Assembly (NCBI RefSeq): GCF_022867805.1
Contig: NZ_JALIFO010000001.1
Location: 62,001 to 126,000, forward strand
Direction: 5' to 3'
DNA: 64,000 bases
Source of the DNA: Cuneatibacter sp. NSJ-177
GTDB lineage: Bacteria; Bacillota; Clostridia; Lachnospirales; Lachnospiraceae
Each line of letters starts with the position of its first letter. Position 1 is the first letter of the stretch. Under the pieces are notes generated by a model, which was not told where the DNA came from, did no database searches, and worked only from the letters and a program-made list of their open reading frames with translations. Both the position numbers and the translations under genes were made by a program. Shown here one piece after another: positions 25,063 to 32,021 of the stretch.

Positions 25063-25290
25063 TCACATAAGTAAGCTATGCAGATGCCTTAATTGCTCAG
25101 CATCGTTTAAACGCAGGATACCTATAATCAATAACATTTTTAACCATTCTACATCTGTTAAAGTTTTACATTCCTGTGAATTTGCTGCCTTGCGGAAGAA
25201 CTCCATGATCTCATAAAGCTGCTTCAAACGAATTTCACTTAGCGTTCCTACATGTCTCACAAGTTCTTGGAGCAATTCTGATTTTCTCAT
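25063..25290 (-). CDS. Small helical protein, unknown
   Basis: A 75-residue, predominantly helical soluble protein (LLQELVRHVGTLSEIRLKQLYEIMEFFRKA). No motif recognised. It starts five bases after the stop of the next gene upstream and belongs to the leftward early operon of the island. The ribosome site is a poor GGGGG run. Confidence 0.55.
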   Translation of the reverse strand: MRKSELLQELVRHVGTLSEIRLKQLYEIMEFFRKAANSQECKTLTDVEWLKMLLIIGILRLNDAEQLRHLHSLLM

Positions 25291-25295
25291 ACCCC

Positions 25296-25523
25296 CTACC
25301 CTGCCAATATTCCATATGCTTCACTTGCCAGTTCCCCTACTCGAAAAATATAATCGTGGGCGATATCACATTGCACCCGTGCCCGGTCATGGAACTTCAA
25401 AATTGCCGTTTCATCCGTAATGCTGAAATAATCTTCCACCAACGCCAAGATCGGAATCCAGGCCCGCTCCTGCATGTCGCGGAGTTCTGCGATCACGTCC
25501 CGCAGTTTATTCCACTTTTCCAT
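25296..25523 (-). CDS. Small hypothetical island protein
   Basis: A 75-residue protein beginning MEKWNKLRDVIAELRDM, placed by AAAGGAGG six bases before the ATG; an in-frame upstream start is less likely. Mostly helical, with an acidic centre (LVEDYFSITDETAILKFHDRARVQCDIAHDYIFRVGEL). Not recognised. It probably forms one transcript with its downstream neighbour. Confidence 0.6.
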   Translation of the reverse strand: MEKWNKLRDVIAELRDMQERAWIPILALVEDYFSITDETAILKFHDRARVQCDIAHDYIFRVGELASEAYGILAG

Positions 25524-25632
25524 ATTGCCTCCTTTACATCTGGGCGGCTGATATGGTATAATCAAACCGCCCTTAAGTCTAGTTTTGGGTACTTGCCCCT
25601 ATCAGAGTGGCCGCTCTGGTAAGGGCTTTTTC

Positions 25633-25908
25633 TTATGCTACCGTGAACCGCCTGCCGCTGATCTGCCGGGCGTATTGGTTGTAAAGTGCTTCGTGCTCCG
25701 CTTTGAATGCCTTGCTGTCAAACTTGCTGGAAATGATGGTTTTCCACCTGACCACAAAGGAACCGGCTTTTACTTCCTCCTGCCCTTTCCGCTCCATGTC
25801 CTTCTTGATCTCAGCTTTCAGTGCTTCGGCCTGTTCTTCCAGGGCCCTCATCTGGGCTTCGATTTCTTTCAGCTTCTTTACTCTGTTTTCTAGTGCTCTT
25901 TCTCCCAT
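25633..25908 (-). CDS. Phage-type coiled-coil protein
   Basis: A 91-residue protein. Residues 5-45 form a charged coiled coil (ENRVKKLKEIEAQMRALEEQ and on), followed by GSFVVRWKTIISSKFDSKAFKAEHEALYNQYARQISGRRFTVA. This RW...S.FDSKAFK...P/ALY..Y....RRF block is familiar from small proteins in the early region of Clostridia phages; I know no function. AAGGAGG sets the start at this ATG. It is the first gene after the leftward promoter. Confidence 0.7.
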   Translation of the reverse strand: MGERALENRVKKLKEIEAQMRALEEQAEALKAEIKKDMERKGQEEVKAGSFVVRWKTIISSKFDSKAFKAEHEALYNQYARQISGRRFTVA

Positions 25909-26065
25909 CGGGATACCTCCTTTTTGCAACCCTCCCATCATCTTCCTGGCTATGACTGTGACCTACCCTTGAGCGTTTCACAGGTATATGGTTGGGAGTA
26001 TCGGACGCTTTCGGCCTTGGACGCTTTTACGTCTTTTTCCGGTTGCTCTCTATTTGATATATCTT

Positions 26066-26094
26066 ATTATACAGCAAATGCTAAATATTGTCAA
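26066..26094 (-). promoter_or_regulatory. Leftward early promoter of the island
   Basis: Reading leftward, TTGACA and TATAAT with a 17-bp spacer, a full consensus match. It drives the small phage-type genes and perhaps the integrase. Its -10 box overlaps one arm of the repeat at 26070-26119. Confidence 0.8.
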
Positions 26095-26119
26095 GCATTT
26101 TCTAATAGTATTTGCTGTA
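26070..26119. promoter_or_regulatory. Operator-like inverted repeat between divergent promoters
   Basis: TACAGCAAAT (26070-26079) and ATTTGCTGTA (26110-26119) are perfect inverted copies; nested AAATGCT/AGCATTT copies lie between them. They cover the leftward promoter and stop short of the rightward one, as expected for binding by the Cro/CI-type protein encoded next. Confidence 0.6.
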
Positions 26120-26136
26120 TATTTTTAACTTTATGC

Positions 26137-26165
26137 TTGATTTTATCAATATTTTACTGTATAAT
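26137..26165 (+). promoter_or_regulatory. Promoter of the island repressor
   Basis: TTGATT and TATAAT, 17-bp spacer, 22 bp before the repressor start. Confidence 0.7.
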
Positions 26166-26187
26166 CTTAAGAAATGGAGGTGACACT

Positions 26188-26397
26188 GTGACAATCGCGC
26201 AAAAACTGAATATGGCCTTATCTTATAAGGGAATGAGCCAAGCAGAGCTAGCTCGAAAAATTGGAACTACGCCATCAAATCTAAATCAGAAAGTAAAACG
26301 AAATACCCTGACAAAAGAGGAGCTTGAACAAATTGCGTCCATTCTAGGTTGCACATGGCGTGCTGAATTTGTTTTTGATGATGGAACTGTCATATAA
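26188..26397 (+). CDS. Cro/CI-type HTH repressor
   Basis: DNA-binding protein of 69 residues, little more than one helix-turn-helix domain: IAQKLNMALSYKGMSQAELARKIGTTPSNLNQKVKRN, then LTKEELEQIASILGC. GTG start set by GGAGG seven bases upstream. It lacks a C-terminal cleavage or oligomer domain, so it may be Cro-like or controlled by another protein. Position between divergent promoters and a palindromic operator makes it the probable lysogeny-type regulator of the island. It could also regulate the toxin-antitoxin genes directly downstream. Confidence 0.88.
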   Translation: MTIAQKLNMALSYKGMSQAELARKIGTTPSNLNQKVKRNTLTKEELEQIASILGCTWRAEFVFDDGTVI

Positions 26398-26467
26398 CTT
26401 GCATGGCATAGAATCTAATAATCTGCTCAGACACTGCATACAATAACCATGAAAGGAAGTGCATACC

Positions 26468-26677
26468 ATGAGTAATCGCGAATTTGCCAAGAATCTTATT
26501 GATCAGATACCAGAAAATCGTTTATTTTATGTTATTTCATACTTACAAGGGGCGGCTGTTCCGGACGAAATGCCAAATACGGAAACGCTAGAAGCTTTTA
26601 CTGAACTAGACAATGGTGGTGGTCATCATTTTACGGGTTCTACAGAACAACTTTTTGCCGAATTGATGGAGAATTAA
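26468..26677 (+). CDS. Antitoxin of a YafQ-type toxin-antitoxin pair
   Basis: A 69-residue acidic protein (MSNREFAKNLIDQIPENRLFYVISYLQGAAVP), with a C-terminal tail NGGGHHFTGSTEQLFAELMEN typical of toxin-wrapping segments. The ATG eight bases after AGGAAG is chosen over a GTG three codons earlier. It ends two bases before the toxin gene, the standard order of type II modules. It lacks the obvious ribbon-helix-helix of DinJ, so DNA binding may come from the upstream HTH protein. Confidence 0.75.
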   Translation: MSNREFAKNLIDQIPENRLFYVISYLQGAAVPDEMPNTETLEAFTELDNGGGHHFTGSTEQLFAELMEN

Positions 26678-26679
26678 CA

Positions 26680-26952
26680 ATGCTTGATGTAAGATATTCA
26701 ACTAAGTTCAAAAAAGATTTTAAAACTTGTATCAAGCGTCATTGTAAGATGGAACGACTACAGCAAGTGATCGACATATTACGAATCCCCGATGCACTAC
26801 CTCCGAAAAATGTTGATCACAGCTTAGGAGGCAATTACACTGGCTATCGAGAATGCCATATAGAACCGGACTGGCTATTAATTTACCGCCAGGATGAGAG
26901 TGAACTCTTGTTATACCGAACCGGGACGCACGCAGACTTATTTGGAATGTAG
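26680..26952 (+). CDS. YafQ/RelE-family mRNA interferase toxin
   Basis: A 90-residue basic RelE-fold protein. The YafQ signatures are YSTKFKKDFK at the start, LGGNYTGYRECHIEPDWLLIYR in the centre and the C-terminal RTGTHADLFG with the catalytic His. It cleaves ribosome-bound mRNA and halts growth unless held by the antitoxin. Within an integrated island such a pair usually stabilises the element against loss. Catalytic residues appear intact. Confidence 0.88.
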   Translation: MLDVRYSTKFKKDFKTCIKRHCKMERLQQVIDILRIPDALPPKNVDHSLGGNYTGYRECHIEPDWLLIYRQDESELLLYRTGTHADLFGM

Positions 26953-26983
26953 TACGACTACTTACTTTGTTTTTATCAAACAC

Positions 26984-27026
26984 AAAAAATAGCGCCCCTG
27001 CTCTGGTAAAGTAAGGCGCTATTTTT
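26984..27026. terminator. Bidirectional terminator after the toxin gene
   Basis: AAAAAATAGCGCC / GGCGCTATTTTT stem-loop with A- and U-runs on both sides. Confidence 0.8.
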
Positions 27027-27100
27027 GATAGTAACTTGAAAATCGGGCGGCCAGGTGTACGCTGGCTTACCGGCTCTCTTGTTGAGTCTATTATAACCTT

Positions 27101-27138
27101 TCCTCCTGCCATCGTCAAGAAAAGCAGGAGGATTTTTT
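27101..27138 (+). terminator. Second terminator-like hairpin
   Basis: TCCTCCTGC / GCAGGAGGA perfect 9-bp stem, then TTTTTT. The same stem sequence recurs at 28094-28120. Confidence 0.65.
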
Positions 27139-27207
27139 GCGCCTTTTTCTATTTTTTCTTAGCTTCTTCACAGCTTTAACCGTTTCCTATTTTTCATTAG
27201 AGACCGG

Positions 27208-27309
27208 CTCAAAACTGGGCGTATCTTCCAGGAATAAGGACTATCCAAAATTGGAGGCACATCCCCTCAAAATTGAGGAGAACTTTCATGGTCTCTCCAA
27301 AATTGGGGA
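27208..27309 (+). repeat. Cluster of CCAAAATTGG-like repeats
   Basis: Four direct copies: CTCAAAACTGGG at 27208, TCCAAAATTGGA at 27244, CTCAAAATTGAG at 27266 and TCCAAAATTGGG at 27296. Each is an imperfect palindrome with an unpaired AA centre. They lie in a 592-bp gene-free stretch (26953-27544). Iterons of a replication origin or operators are possible. Confidence 0.55.
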
Positions 27310-27544
27310 AGCCTAACGCAGATTTGCGTTGAGCGGTTTCTATCAACCATTTGGCAGGAGGACAATCTGTCAAAACTTAATCCGGGACATTTTTATTGAC
27401 AGCTGGGGGCGGTCGGTGTAGGGGAGTTCTCCCAAATCGGCTCCATATACTGGGGGGATGCTCCCACCTGATATAAAACTGCCCGATTTCCTCTTTTTCA
27501 TCTCTAGGTAATACTTTATACCCGTCCGGTTTTAAAATGGAAAA

Positions 27545-28084
27545 TCACCTGTTTTCACCCCGGTTGCAATCGGCGTTCAAAAGATTTCTTTTTAACTGCT
27601 CCGCATGTTGTGTCCGCTGTTCGTCTGTCAATGCTCTGCCAGGAACAATCTTCACCCAACTAACCGGGATATGAGCGCAAATACTCCCGTCTTTATTCTC
27701 GGCCACGATCTGACATTTCTCTGGATGCTCCTTCGCCAGCTTCCGAACTCTGCTTATTGTTCTTTTCTGGGACAGGCTGACCGTAGCCCTTGTCTGATCT
27801 CGAATCCATTCGATCACATTTTCCACGTAACCTTCATAATCACACAATGCCAGTTCCTTTACATTGCATCCGACCGCGTCCGCGATAATCTCGATCACTT
27901 CCAGGTCTGCAAATTGATTTTCCAGAATCCATGAAAAGGCCTTTACTGTCATTCCGGCCATTCTTGCCACATCAGCATCTTTTAATTTTTTTCCCTTGAC
28001 ACTTCTTTGTATCTGACTGTATTTAATCTCATAATATACCATCCTTCCTGTTAGGCTTCTCTGTCTGTCCGGCAATCTTGACAT
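27545..28084 (-). CDS. HTH-containing island regulator, unknown family
   Basis: A 179-residue soluble protein. Residues 30-80 (LKDADVARMAGMTVKAFSWILENQFADLEVIEIIADAVGCNVKELAL) are an HTH_3-like domain; the rest (IEWIRDQTRATVSLSQKRTISRVRKLAKEHPEKCQIVAENKDGSICAHIPVSWVKI) is a domain I have seen in phage-derived proteins without a known role. AGGAGG is ten bases before the ATG but is locked in a perfect 9-bp hairpin (28094-28120), suggesting translational control. Could be a replication accessory protein or transcription factor. Confidence 0.72.
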   Translation of the reverse strand: MSRLPDRQRSLTGRMVYYEIKYSQIQRSVKGKKLKDADVARMAGMTVKAFSWILENQFADLEVIEIIADAVGCNVKELALCDYEGYVENVIEWIRDQTRATVSLSQKRTISRVRKLAKEHPEKCQIVAENKDGSICAHIPVSWVKIVPGRALTDEQRTQHAEQLKRNLLNADCNRGENR

Positions 28085-28093
28085 TTCTCAACA

Positions 28094-28120
28094 TCCTCCT
28101 GCCCGCTGAAAGCAGGAGGA
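28094..28120 (-). promoter_or_regulatory. Hairpin sequestering the ribosome-binding site
   Basis: In the leftward transcript, TCCTCCTGC pairs with GCAGGAGGA across a nine-base loop. The 3' arm contains the AGGAGG used by the gene starting at 28084, so translation should be off unless the stem is opened. Confidence 0.55.
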
Positions 28121-28139
28121 CATCGGACAACACGAGGCC

Positions 28140-28435
28140 ATATAATTGTTTGTTTTGAAAAAAGTCTCATTGCGACCTTTGTGTTTGTTTCGTTTCGTTT
28201 TACAGAAACCTTGTATTTTCTTAGGATTTCTTAGGCCCGTACCGCATACAACATTCTTTCTTCTTGGTATCCAGCATAAAGAATGTTCGCTTATGCCCGT
28301 TCGCTTTCCGCTATCCTACAAAATGGGAGAGTGCCGCTTGCGTACACTTGCATACAAAATTCCTAGCTTCGCCCATGCTTCACCCAGAAAAGGGGAGGGG
28401 CTTACGCGCGACCTGAGAGTAAAATGAAGCTCCAC
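28140..28435. other. Gene-free region with inverted repeat
   Basis: No credible gene. AACATTCTTT (28250-28259) and AAAGAATGTT (28278-28287) form a perfect 10-bp inverted repeat with an 18-nt loop; GCATACA/GCGTACA-like words recur nearby at 28244, 28346 and 28351. A replication origin or operator is possible but unproven. Confidence 0.35.
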
Positions 28436-28630
28436 TCACCGGTCTCCCCAGAGACATTTCACTTCAATCAATAGGGGGGCCTGTCCTCCTGCCTTTTTAG
28501 GGCCTCTGATTTCTCTTTTTAGGGCCTCACAAATCTTATACACATTCATCCAACGAAAACAAATACCAAGGCCTGTAAATTCTATCAGAATTACCTTTCT
28601 TATTTTAGGCTGGTCTGGTATACTAATCAT
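28436..28630 (-). CDS. Small hypothetical protein, translationally coupled
   Basis: A 64-residue protein (MISIPDQPKIRKVILIEFTG...). Its ATG overlaps the stop of the gene upstream as ATGA, which is the main support for its being real; there is no separate ribosome site. No family recognised. Last gene of the leftward replication operon. Confidence 0.45.
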   Translation of the reverse strand: MISIPDQPKIRKVILIEFTGLGICFRWMNVYKICEALKREIRGPKKAGGQAPLLIEVKCLWGDR

Positions 28631-28887
28631 GTGACCGGCCTTGCGTATGTCCGTGTTACTTGCCCGGCGGAAGCGGCAACTTCCAAAGGGCTTTTTCTTT
28701 TCTCTATTATCTGGACTAAATCGTCTACCATATGCACCGCCAAATCTGCGGCGAAGTATTTTCGGCAAATCTCATAGCCTTCCTTCGCCATCTGTTCCAA
28801 CAGACTTTCATCCGGCGGCTCGTCTCGGTATTTCTTCCACCAGGAAAATATATCATTGAAAGCGTTGGTTACGTCCTTATTATTCAA
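28627..28887 (-). CDS. Small hypothetical island protein
   Basis: An 86-residue protein beginning at TTG after GAGGTG (LNNKDVTNAFNDIFSWWKKYRDEPPDESLLEQMAKEGYEI). Mostly helical, aromatic-rich near the start. It begins four bases after the stop of the upstream gene and overlaps the start of the downstream one, giving a tight three-gene run. A much longer reading from an upstream ATG would overlap the preceding gene and is rejected. Not recognised. Confidence 0.6.
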   Translation of the reverse strand: MNNKDVTNAFNDIFSWWKKYRDEPPDESLLEQMAKEGYEICRKYFAADLAVHMVDDLVQIIEKRKSPLEVAASAGQVTRTYARPVT

Positions 28888-28891
28888 TATG

Positions 28892-29104
28892 TCACCTCTC
28901 AGTGATACAGAATTTCTCGCCGTACCCGTACGGGGCCTCCACACAATCAGACAGTAGACTAAGATATAGTTCAACACCTTTCAGGGCTGACGCGATCTGA
29001 TCAAGACGATCTATTTCCATTGCCTTTAAGATGTCTAGTCCTCCATACTTTGTGGCCAACTCTTGCCATTGCATTAGTTCCTGTTCAAATTCTAATTTAT
29101 CCAT
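28892..29104 (-). CDS. Small hypothetical island protein
   Basis: A 70-residue acidic helical protein (MDKLEFEQELMQWQELATKYGGLDILKAMEIDRLDQIASALKGVELYLSLL). AAGGAG stands before the ATG. It follows the primase gene by 48 bases in the same transcript. No family recognised. Confidence 0.6.
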   Translation of the reverse strand: MDKLEFEQELMQWQELATKYGGLDILKAMEIDRLDQIASALKGVELYLSLLSDCVEAPYGYGEKFCITER

Positions 29105-29152
29105 ACTTCATTTCTCCTTTGATATATAACTGTCCCTATGTCCCAACTGTCC

Positions 29153-31051
29153 CTATCTGTCCGAACTATCCGGGACACTTGGGACGGATGGGACAGTATG
29201 ATCACTTGGGACGGATGGGACAGTAAAAACATAAACCCTCTTCCTATTCCCTCCTGCTTTTCTTCCGAAATTCACTTCAATCCCATCCAACCAAAAATGA
29301 TTGCTAAACCGGTTAATCCACTTACCTACGCTAGAAGCATCATCATAGATTCTTGAATTGAAGTATTTACTGGCTTCTATGATTTCGCTTGCACCGCCTT
29401 CCCAGGTTCCACCAGATTGATCTAAGAGCTTCTTGACAGTCTTTTTTATTGGTGATTGATCGTATTCCGATAGTTCCCGCTGTTTCTCAATTTCTTCGGC
29501 TGTTCCTATGTACTCCCACCGGAATGTTGATTTATTAAATCGAACTTTCAATTGCCTGGATTCCATATCTCGGCCTGTAATACTGAGAGTAGCTTCATTG
29601 GAGAATCGCTCGTCTTTCGTAATTACCCACGCAGAATCCAGCGCACCCATAATACCGACAGAACCGGAGAGTTCATTGAATACGTCGTTTGGGTCTTTCA
29701 TTTTCCTGGTATGGTGGATTAGAAGCACACCAACATTATGAGTATCTGCAATTTTCTTAATCACACCCAGATCGTCATAGTCTCGGTCATATCCTGTTTG
29801 ATTCTTCTTCGCAGCCGCCCGGACACGCTGGAATACATCTATCACAATAAGATGGATATCCGGATGATCTGTCAGTACTCCCTCAATTTGCTCTGCAAAC
29901 CCATTTCCAATTGGCTTCACATCATCCTCCGCCGTAAGTAAATGAAAGTTTTCCGGCATCGGATTATTTCCTAATATTTGGCGGATCCGGTCGCGAGGCC
30001 GTCTCTTAGTACTCTCTAAATCAAGATACAGGCACGCGCTTTTCTTTGTTTTAAATCCCAAGAAATCCATTCCCTGACAGATACATAGGCAAAGGTCAAT
30101 TGCCATGTAGGATTTATAGTACTTAGAGGGAGCACCCAACATGTTCAGACCTTCCGGAAGAATCGGTTCCACTAGATAGACAACAGGCGGAATCTCCATT
30201 TTATCTAACTCCGCAGCCGTCACGGGGTTCAACTTTGGTATTTCTTTTACCGGCCGGAATTTACCATCGTCTAACACCGCCTTATAAGGGGCTGTCCCGC
30301 CTTTATACTTGAAGGAGCTCTTCACAATGATTTCCACTTCTTTATCATCCAACGGTGGAACACATCGGGAATTATTCGTCGCTCTTACAGCGGCTAATAT
30401 AGCTTCTTCTGCGTCCCCTCTTGCCCTCATGCTGCATGCCTGAGTAAATAAGGTTTTATTCCGTTCCCCTTCCGCTATGGTTTCCGGAGTGGTGAAAGTC
30501 TGCTCCTTTTCTGGCATCGGAAGGATGAAATCAAGCACTTTTCCATTTGCCGATGTCAAGGGCATGTCCTCCGGAGCGATCTCCCATTCATATGACCTTC
30601 CGTTTGGATGAACGCTAGGCGGCGCTACTACGTAGCCGCCATCTCCGCGGATATCCACACCCTCATAAATCCCTACCTTGCTCCTAACGGTAGAGTTATC
30701 TTTGTAAAACAGATGATATCCTCCCCTGCCCGTTATAGCCATCCAGGTTTCTGGAAGGTCTCCATGCTCCCGCTGCCACTCTTTTAGGACTTCATAACCG
30801 TTCAAGCCTTTATCTTCGTCAATATCCAGATCAATGACAAAAACCCCACCACTTATGGAACCAGTGGCTATTCCAATATTGTAATCTGGATGCTTGTCCC
30901 ACCAACGGGAAATTTCCTCTCTGTCCGTGGTAGCCGAATGGAATCCATTCTCCGTTGCCGGAAACTTACTTTTGGGCTTCAAAGGGAATACCGCAAGGCC
31001 CAGGCTGGCATAATATAAAGCCTGTTCTTTTAATTTTATTGTGCTTGGCAA
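29153..31051 (-). CDS. Bifunctional primase-polymerase with RepA-type helicase domain
   Basis: A 632-residue replication protein. N-terminal prim-pol domain (about 5-190): YASLGLAVFPLKPKSKFP, GIATGSISGGVFVIDLDID with the metal Asp residues, and ITGRGGYHLFY. A middle helical linker follows, then a RecA-like ATPase (about 290-490): GAPSKYYKSYMAIDL as Walker A, LIVIDVFQRV as Walker B, VLLIHHTRK as sensor. The C-terminus is winged-helix-like. It starts at TTG after GGAGG. This domain pair is typical of autonomous replication in phages, satellites and islands. The 3' end carries a 27-bp tandem duplication encoding a TVPSVPSDH-type repeat. Confidence 0.9.
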   Translation of the reverse strand: MPSTIKLKEQALYYASLGLAVFPLKPKSKFPATENGFHSATTDREEISRWWDKHPDYNIGIATGSISGGVFVIDLDIDEDKGLNGYEVLKEWQREHGDLPETWMAITGRGGYHLFYKDNSTVRSKVGIYEGVDIRGDGGYVVAPPSVHPNGRSYEWEIAPEDMPLTSANGKVLDFILPMPEKEQTFTTPETIAEGERNKTLFTQACSMRARGDAEEAILAAVRATNNSRCVPPLDDKEVEIIVKSSFKYKGGTAPYKAVLDDGKFRPVKEIPKLNPVTAAELDKMEIPPVVYLVEPILPEGLNMLGAPSKYYKSYMAIDLCLCICQGMDFLGFKTKKSACLYLDLESTKRRPRDRIRQILGNNPMPENFHLLTAEDDVKPIGNGFAEQIEGVLTDHPDIHLIVIDVFQRVRAAAKKNQTGYDRDYDDLGVIKKIADTHNVGVLLIHHTRKMKDPNDVFNELSGSVGIMGALDSAWVITKDERFSNEATLSITGRDMESRQLKVRFNKSTFRWEYIGTAEEIEKQRELSEYDQSPIKKTVKKLLDQSGGTWEGGASEIIEASKYFNSRIYDDASSVGKWINRFSNHFWLDGIEVNFGRKAGGNRKRVYVFTVPSVPSDHTVPSVPSVPDSSDR

Positions 31052-31066
31052 ATAAGTTCCCTCCCG

Positions 31067-31267
31067 CTATTCCGCCAGAGTATCTAGGTAGTGGCGAACT
31101 TTTTCCACGTTATACAAAACTCGCTTCCCTACCTGAAACCTGGCATTAGCATCGGTCCCGATCTTGACCGCTGTAGCTCTGCCGCAATCAAGAATTCCTG
31201 CTAGAGTATTCGCGCTGACTGCTACCATGCTAGACAATGGAATTTTCTGTTTTCTGGTCGCTCTCAT
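31067..31267 (-). CDS. Xis/MerR-like small DNA-binding protein
   Basis: A 66-residue basic protein (MRATRKQKIPLSSMVAVSANTLAGILDCGRATAVKIGTDANARFQVGKRVLYNVEKVRHYLDTLAE). The fold suggested by CGRATAVKIG...VGKRVLYNVEKVRHYL is the winged helix-turn-helix of excisionase and related helix-turn-helix proteins. Its start overlaps the previous stop by one base (TGATG) with AAGGAGG upstream. A role as excisionase or replication-region regulator is plausible; it is far from the integrase but near attR. Confidence 0.72.
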   Translation of the reverse strand: MRATRKQKIPLSSMVAVSANTLAGILDCGRATAVKIGTDANARFQVGKRVLYNVEKVRHYLDTLAE

Positions 31268-31443
31268 CAAATCGCCTCCTTTAGTTTTTGCAAGGCTTCA
31301 AGGACGGCCTGTTCTTTGTCCGGGCTTAAAGGTTTCCTTAGCCATTTGCAAAAGGTAACGTCTGAGACTCCTATTGTATCTGCAACCTGCCATTGAAAAA
31401 GCCCAGCGTTTTTAATTTTTTCTTTTAATTCAAGATTTGACAT
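31267..31443 (-). CDS. Small HTH protein (phage regulator type)
   Basis: A 58-residue protein with one helix-turn-helix, LFQWQVADTIGVSDVTFCKWLRKPL, followed by a short helix. An ATG-ATG doublet is present; the second is six bases after AAGGGAG and is preferred. First gene of the leftward replication operon, so it may control that operon through the ATACTATAT repeats that flank its promoter. Confidence 0.7.
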   Translation of the reverse strand: MSNLELKEKIKNAGLFQWQVADTIGVSDVTFCKWLRKPLSPDKEQAVLEALQKLKEAI

Positions 31444-31483
31444 CATTGTCTCCCTTCTTAGTATTATTTTTATTATCAACCTT

Positions 31484-31511
31484 ATTATAGCATACTATAT
31501 TTTGAACGCAA
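31484..31511 (-). promoter_or_regulatory. Promoter of the leftward replication operon
   Basis: Reading leftward, TTGCGT and TATAAT with a 16-bp spacer, 41 bp before the HTH gene. One ATACTATAT copy lies in the spacer and another upstream of the -35 box. Confidence 0.6.
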
Positions 31512-31896
31512 ATCGGGGGAAAATACTATATATAGTTTTTCTCGTTTTTGATTTATAAATGAGTAGCGGAATTCGTTTTCCTTAAAGAGGGAAATTTTTT
31601 CCGATATCGGTAACTTTTTTCCGGAATCCGGAAAAATTTTTCGGTATATATATCGTGCAAAAAAAGATACACAAACACAATATGTTGTGTTTTACCAGAC
31701 AGTATTATAAAAATAAAATTTTTATTAAATTTTGAGAAGCATAAATCCAATAGATTCGAGATAATTTTATAAAATATGATAAGAAAAAGCTAGAAGAAAG
31801 AGTTCCCCGAATAGCGTATTTACATTATTTATAATGTCGCAGGCAGAAACAAATAAATCGTAATGCCGCCGAGTTGTGTCTGTAAGTGAACTGCAT

Positions 31897-31919
31897 GATT
31901 TACAAAAAATTTACAAAAT
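31897..31919 (+). repeat. Right arm-type site of the island
   Basis: Matches 23626-23648 in 22 of 23 bases and in the same orientation, about 105 bp inside attR. Confidence 0.55.
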
Positions 31920-31951
31920 GAGATAGAAGAGGACAAAACGAGATAAAAGGA

Positions 31952-31992
31952 AAGTGCCAGAAAATGGCGTAAATACGTCATTCATGGCACTT
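31952..31992. repeat. Large hairpin beside attR
   Basis: Outer arms AAGTGCCA/TGGCACTT with an inner near-palindrome TGGCGTAAATACGTCA. A cruciform-capable structure 30 bp from the element end, without a U-tail. Confidence 0.5.
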
Positions 31993-32021
31993 GACGGAAT
32001 CAGTTAAAAACATAAAGTCAC

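Larger units (their letters stand above)
31444..32021. other. AT-rich end region of the island
   Basis: No gene is supported. It contains the replication-operon promoter, two ATACTATAT words (31492-31500 and 31523-31531), an ACTATATATAGT palindrome (31525-31536), a strong TTTTTTCCGGA/TCCGGAAAAA hairpin at about 31614-31640 that could terminate in either direction, the right arm-type site and a large hairpin near attR. Confidence 0.55.

Noticed and set aside
27208-27309. CRISPR array
   Set aside because: Repeats are 12 bp with irregular spacing and no cas genes; elsewhere in the window no repeat-spacer pattern was found.
28146-28427. A 93-codon plus-strand frame in the island
   Set aside because: No ribosome site, composition unlike a protein, and against the direction of the surrounding operon.
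31553-31750. A 65-codon AT-rich frame near the right end of the island
   Set aside because: Covers a strong hairpin and has a biased Phe/Lys translation without a ribosome site.
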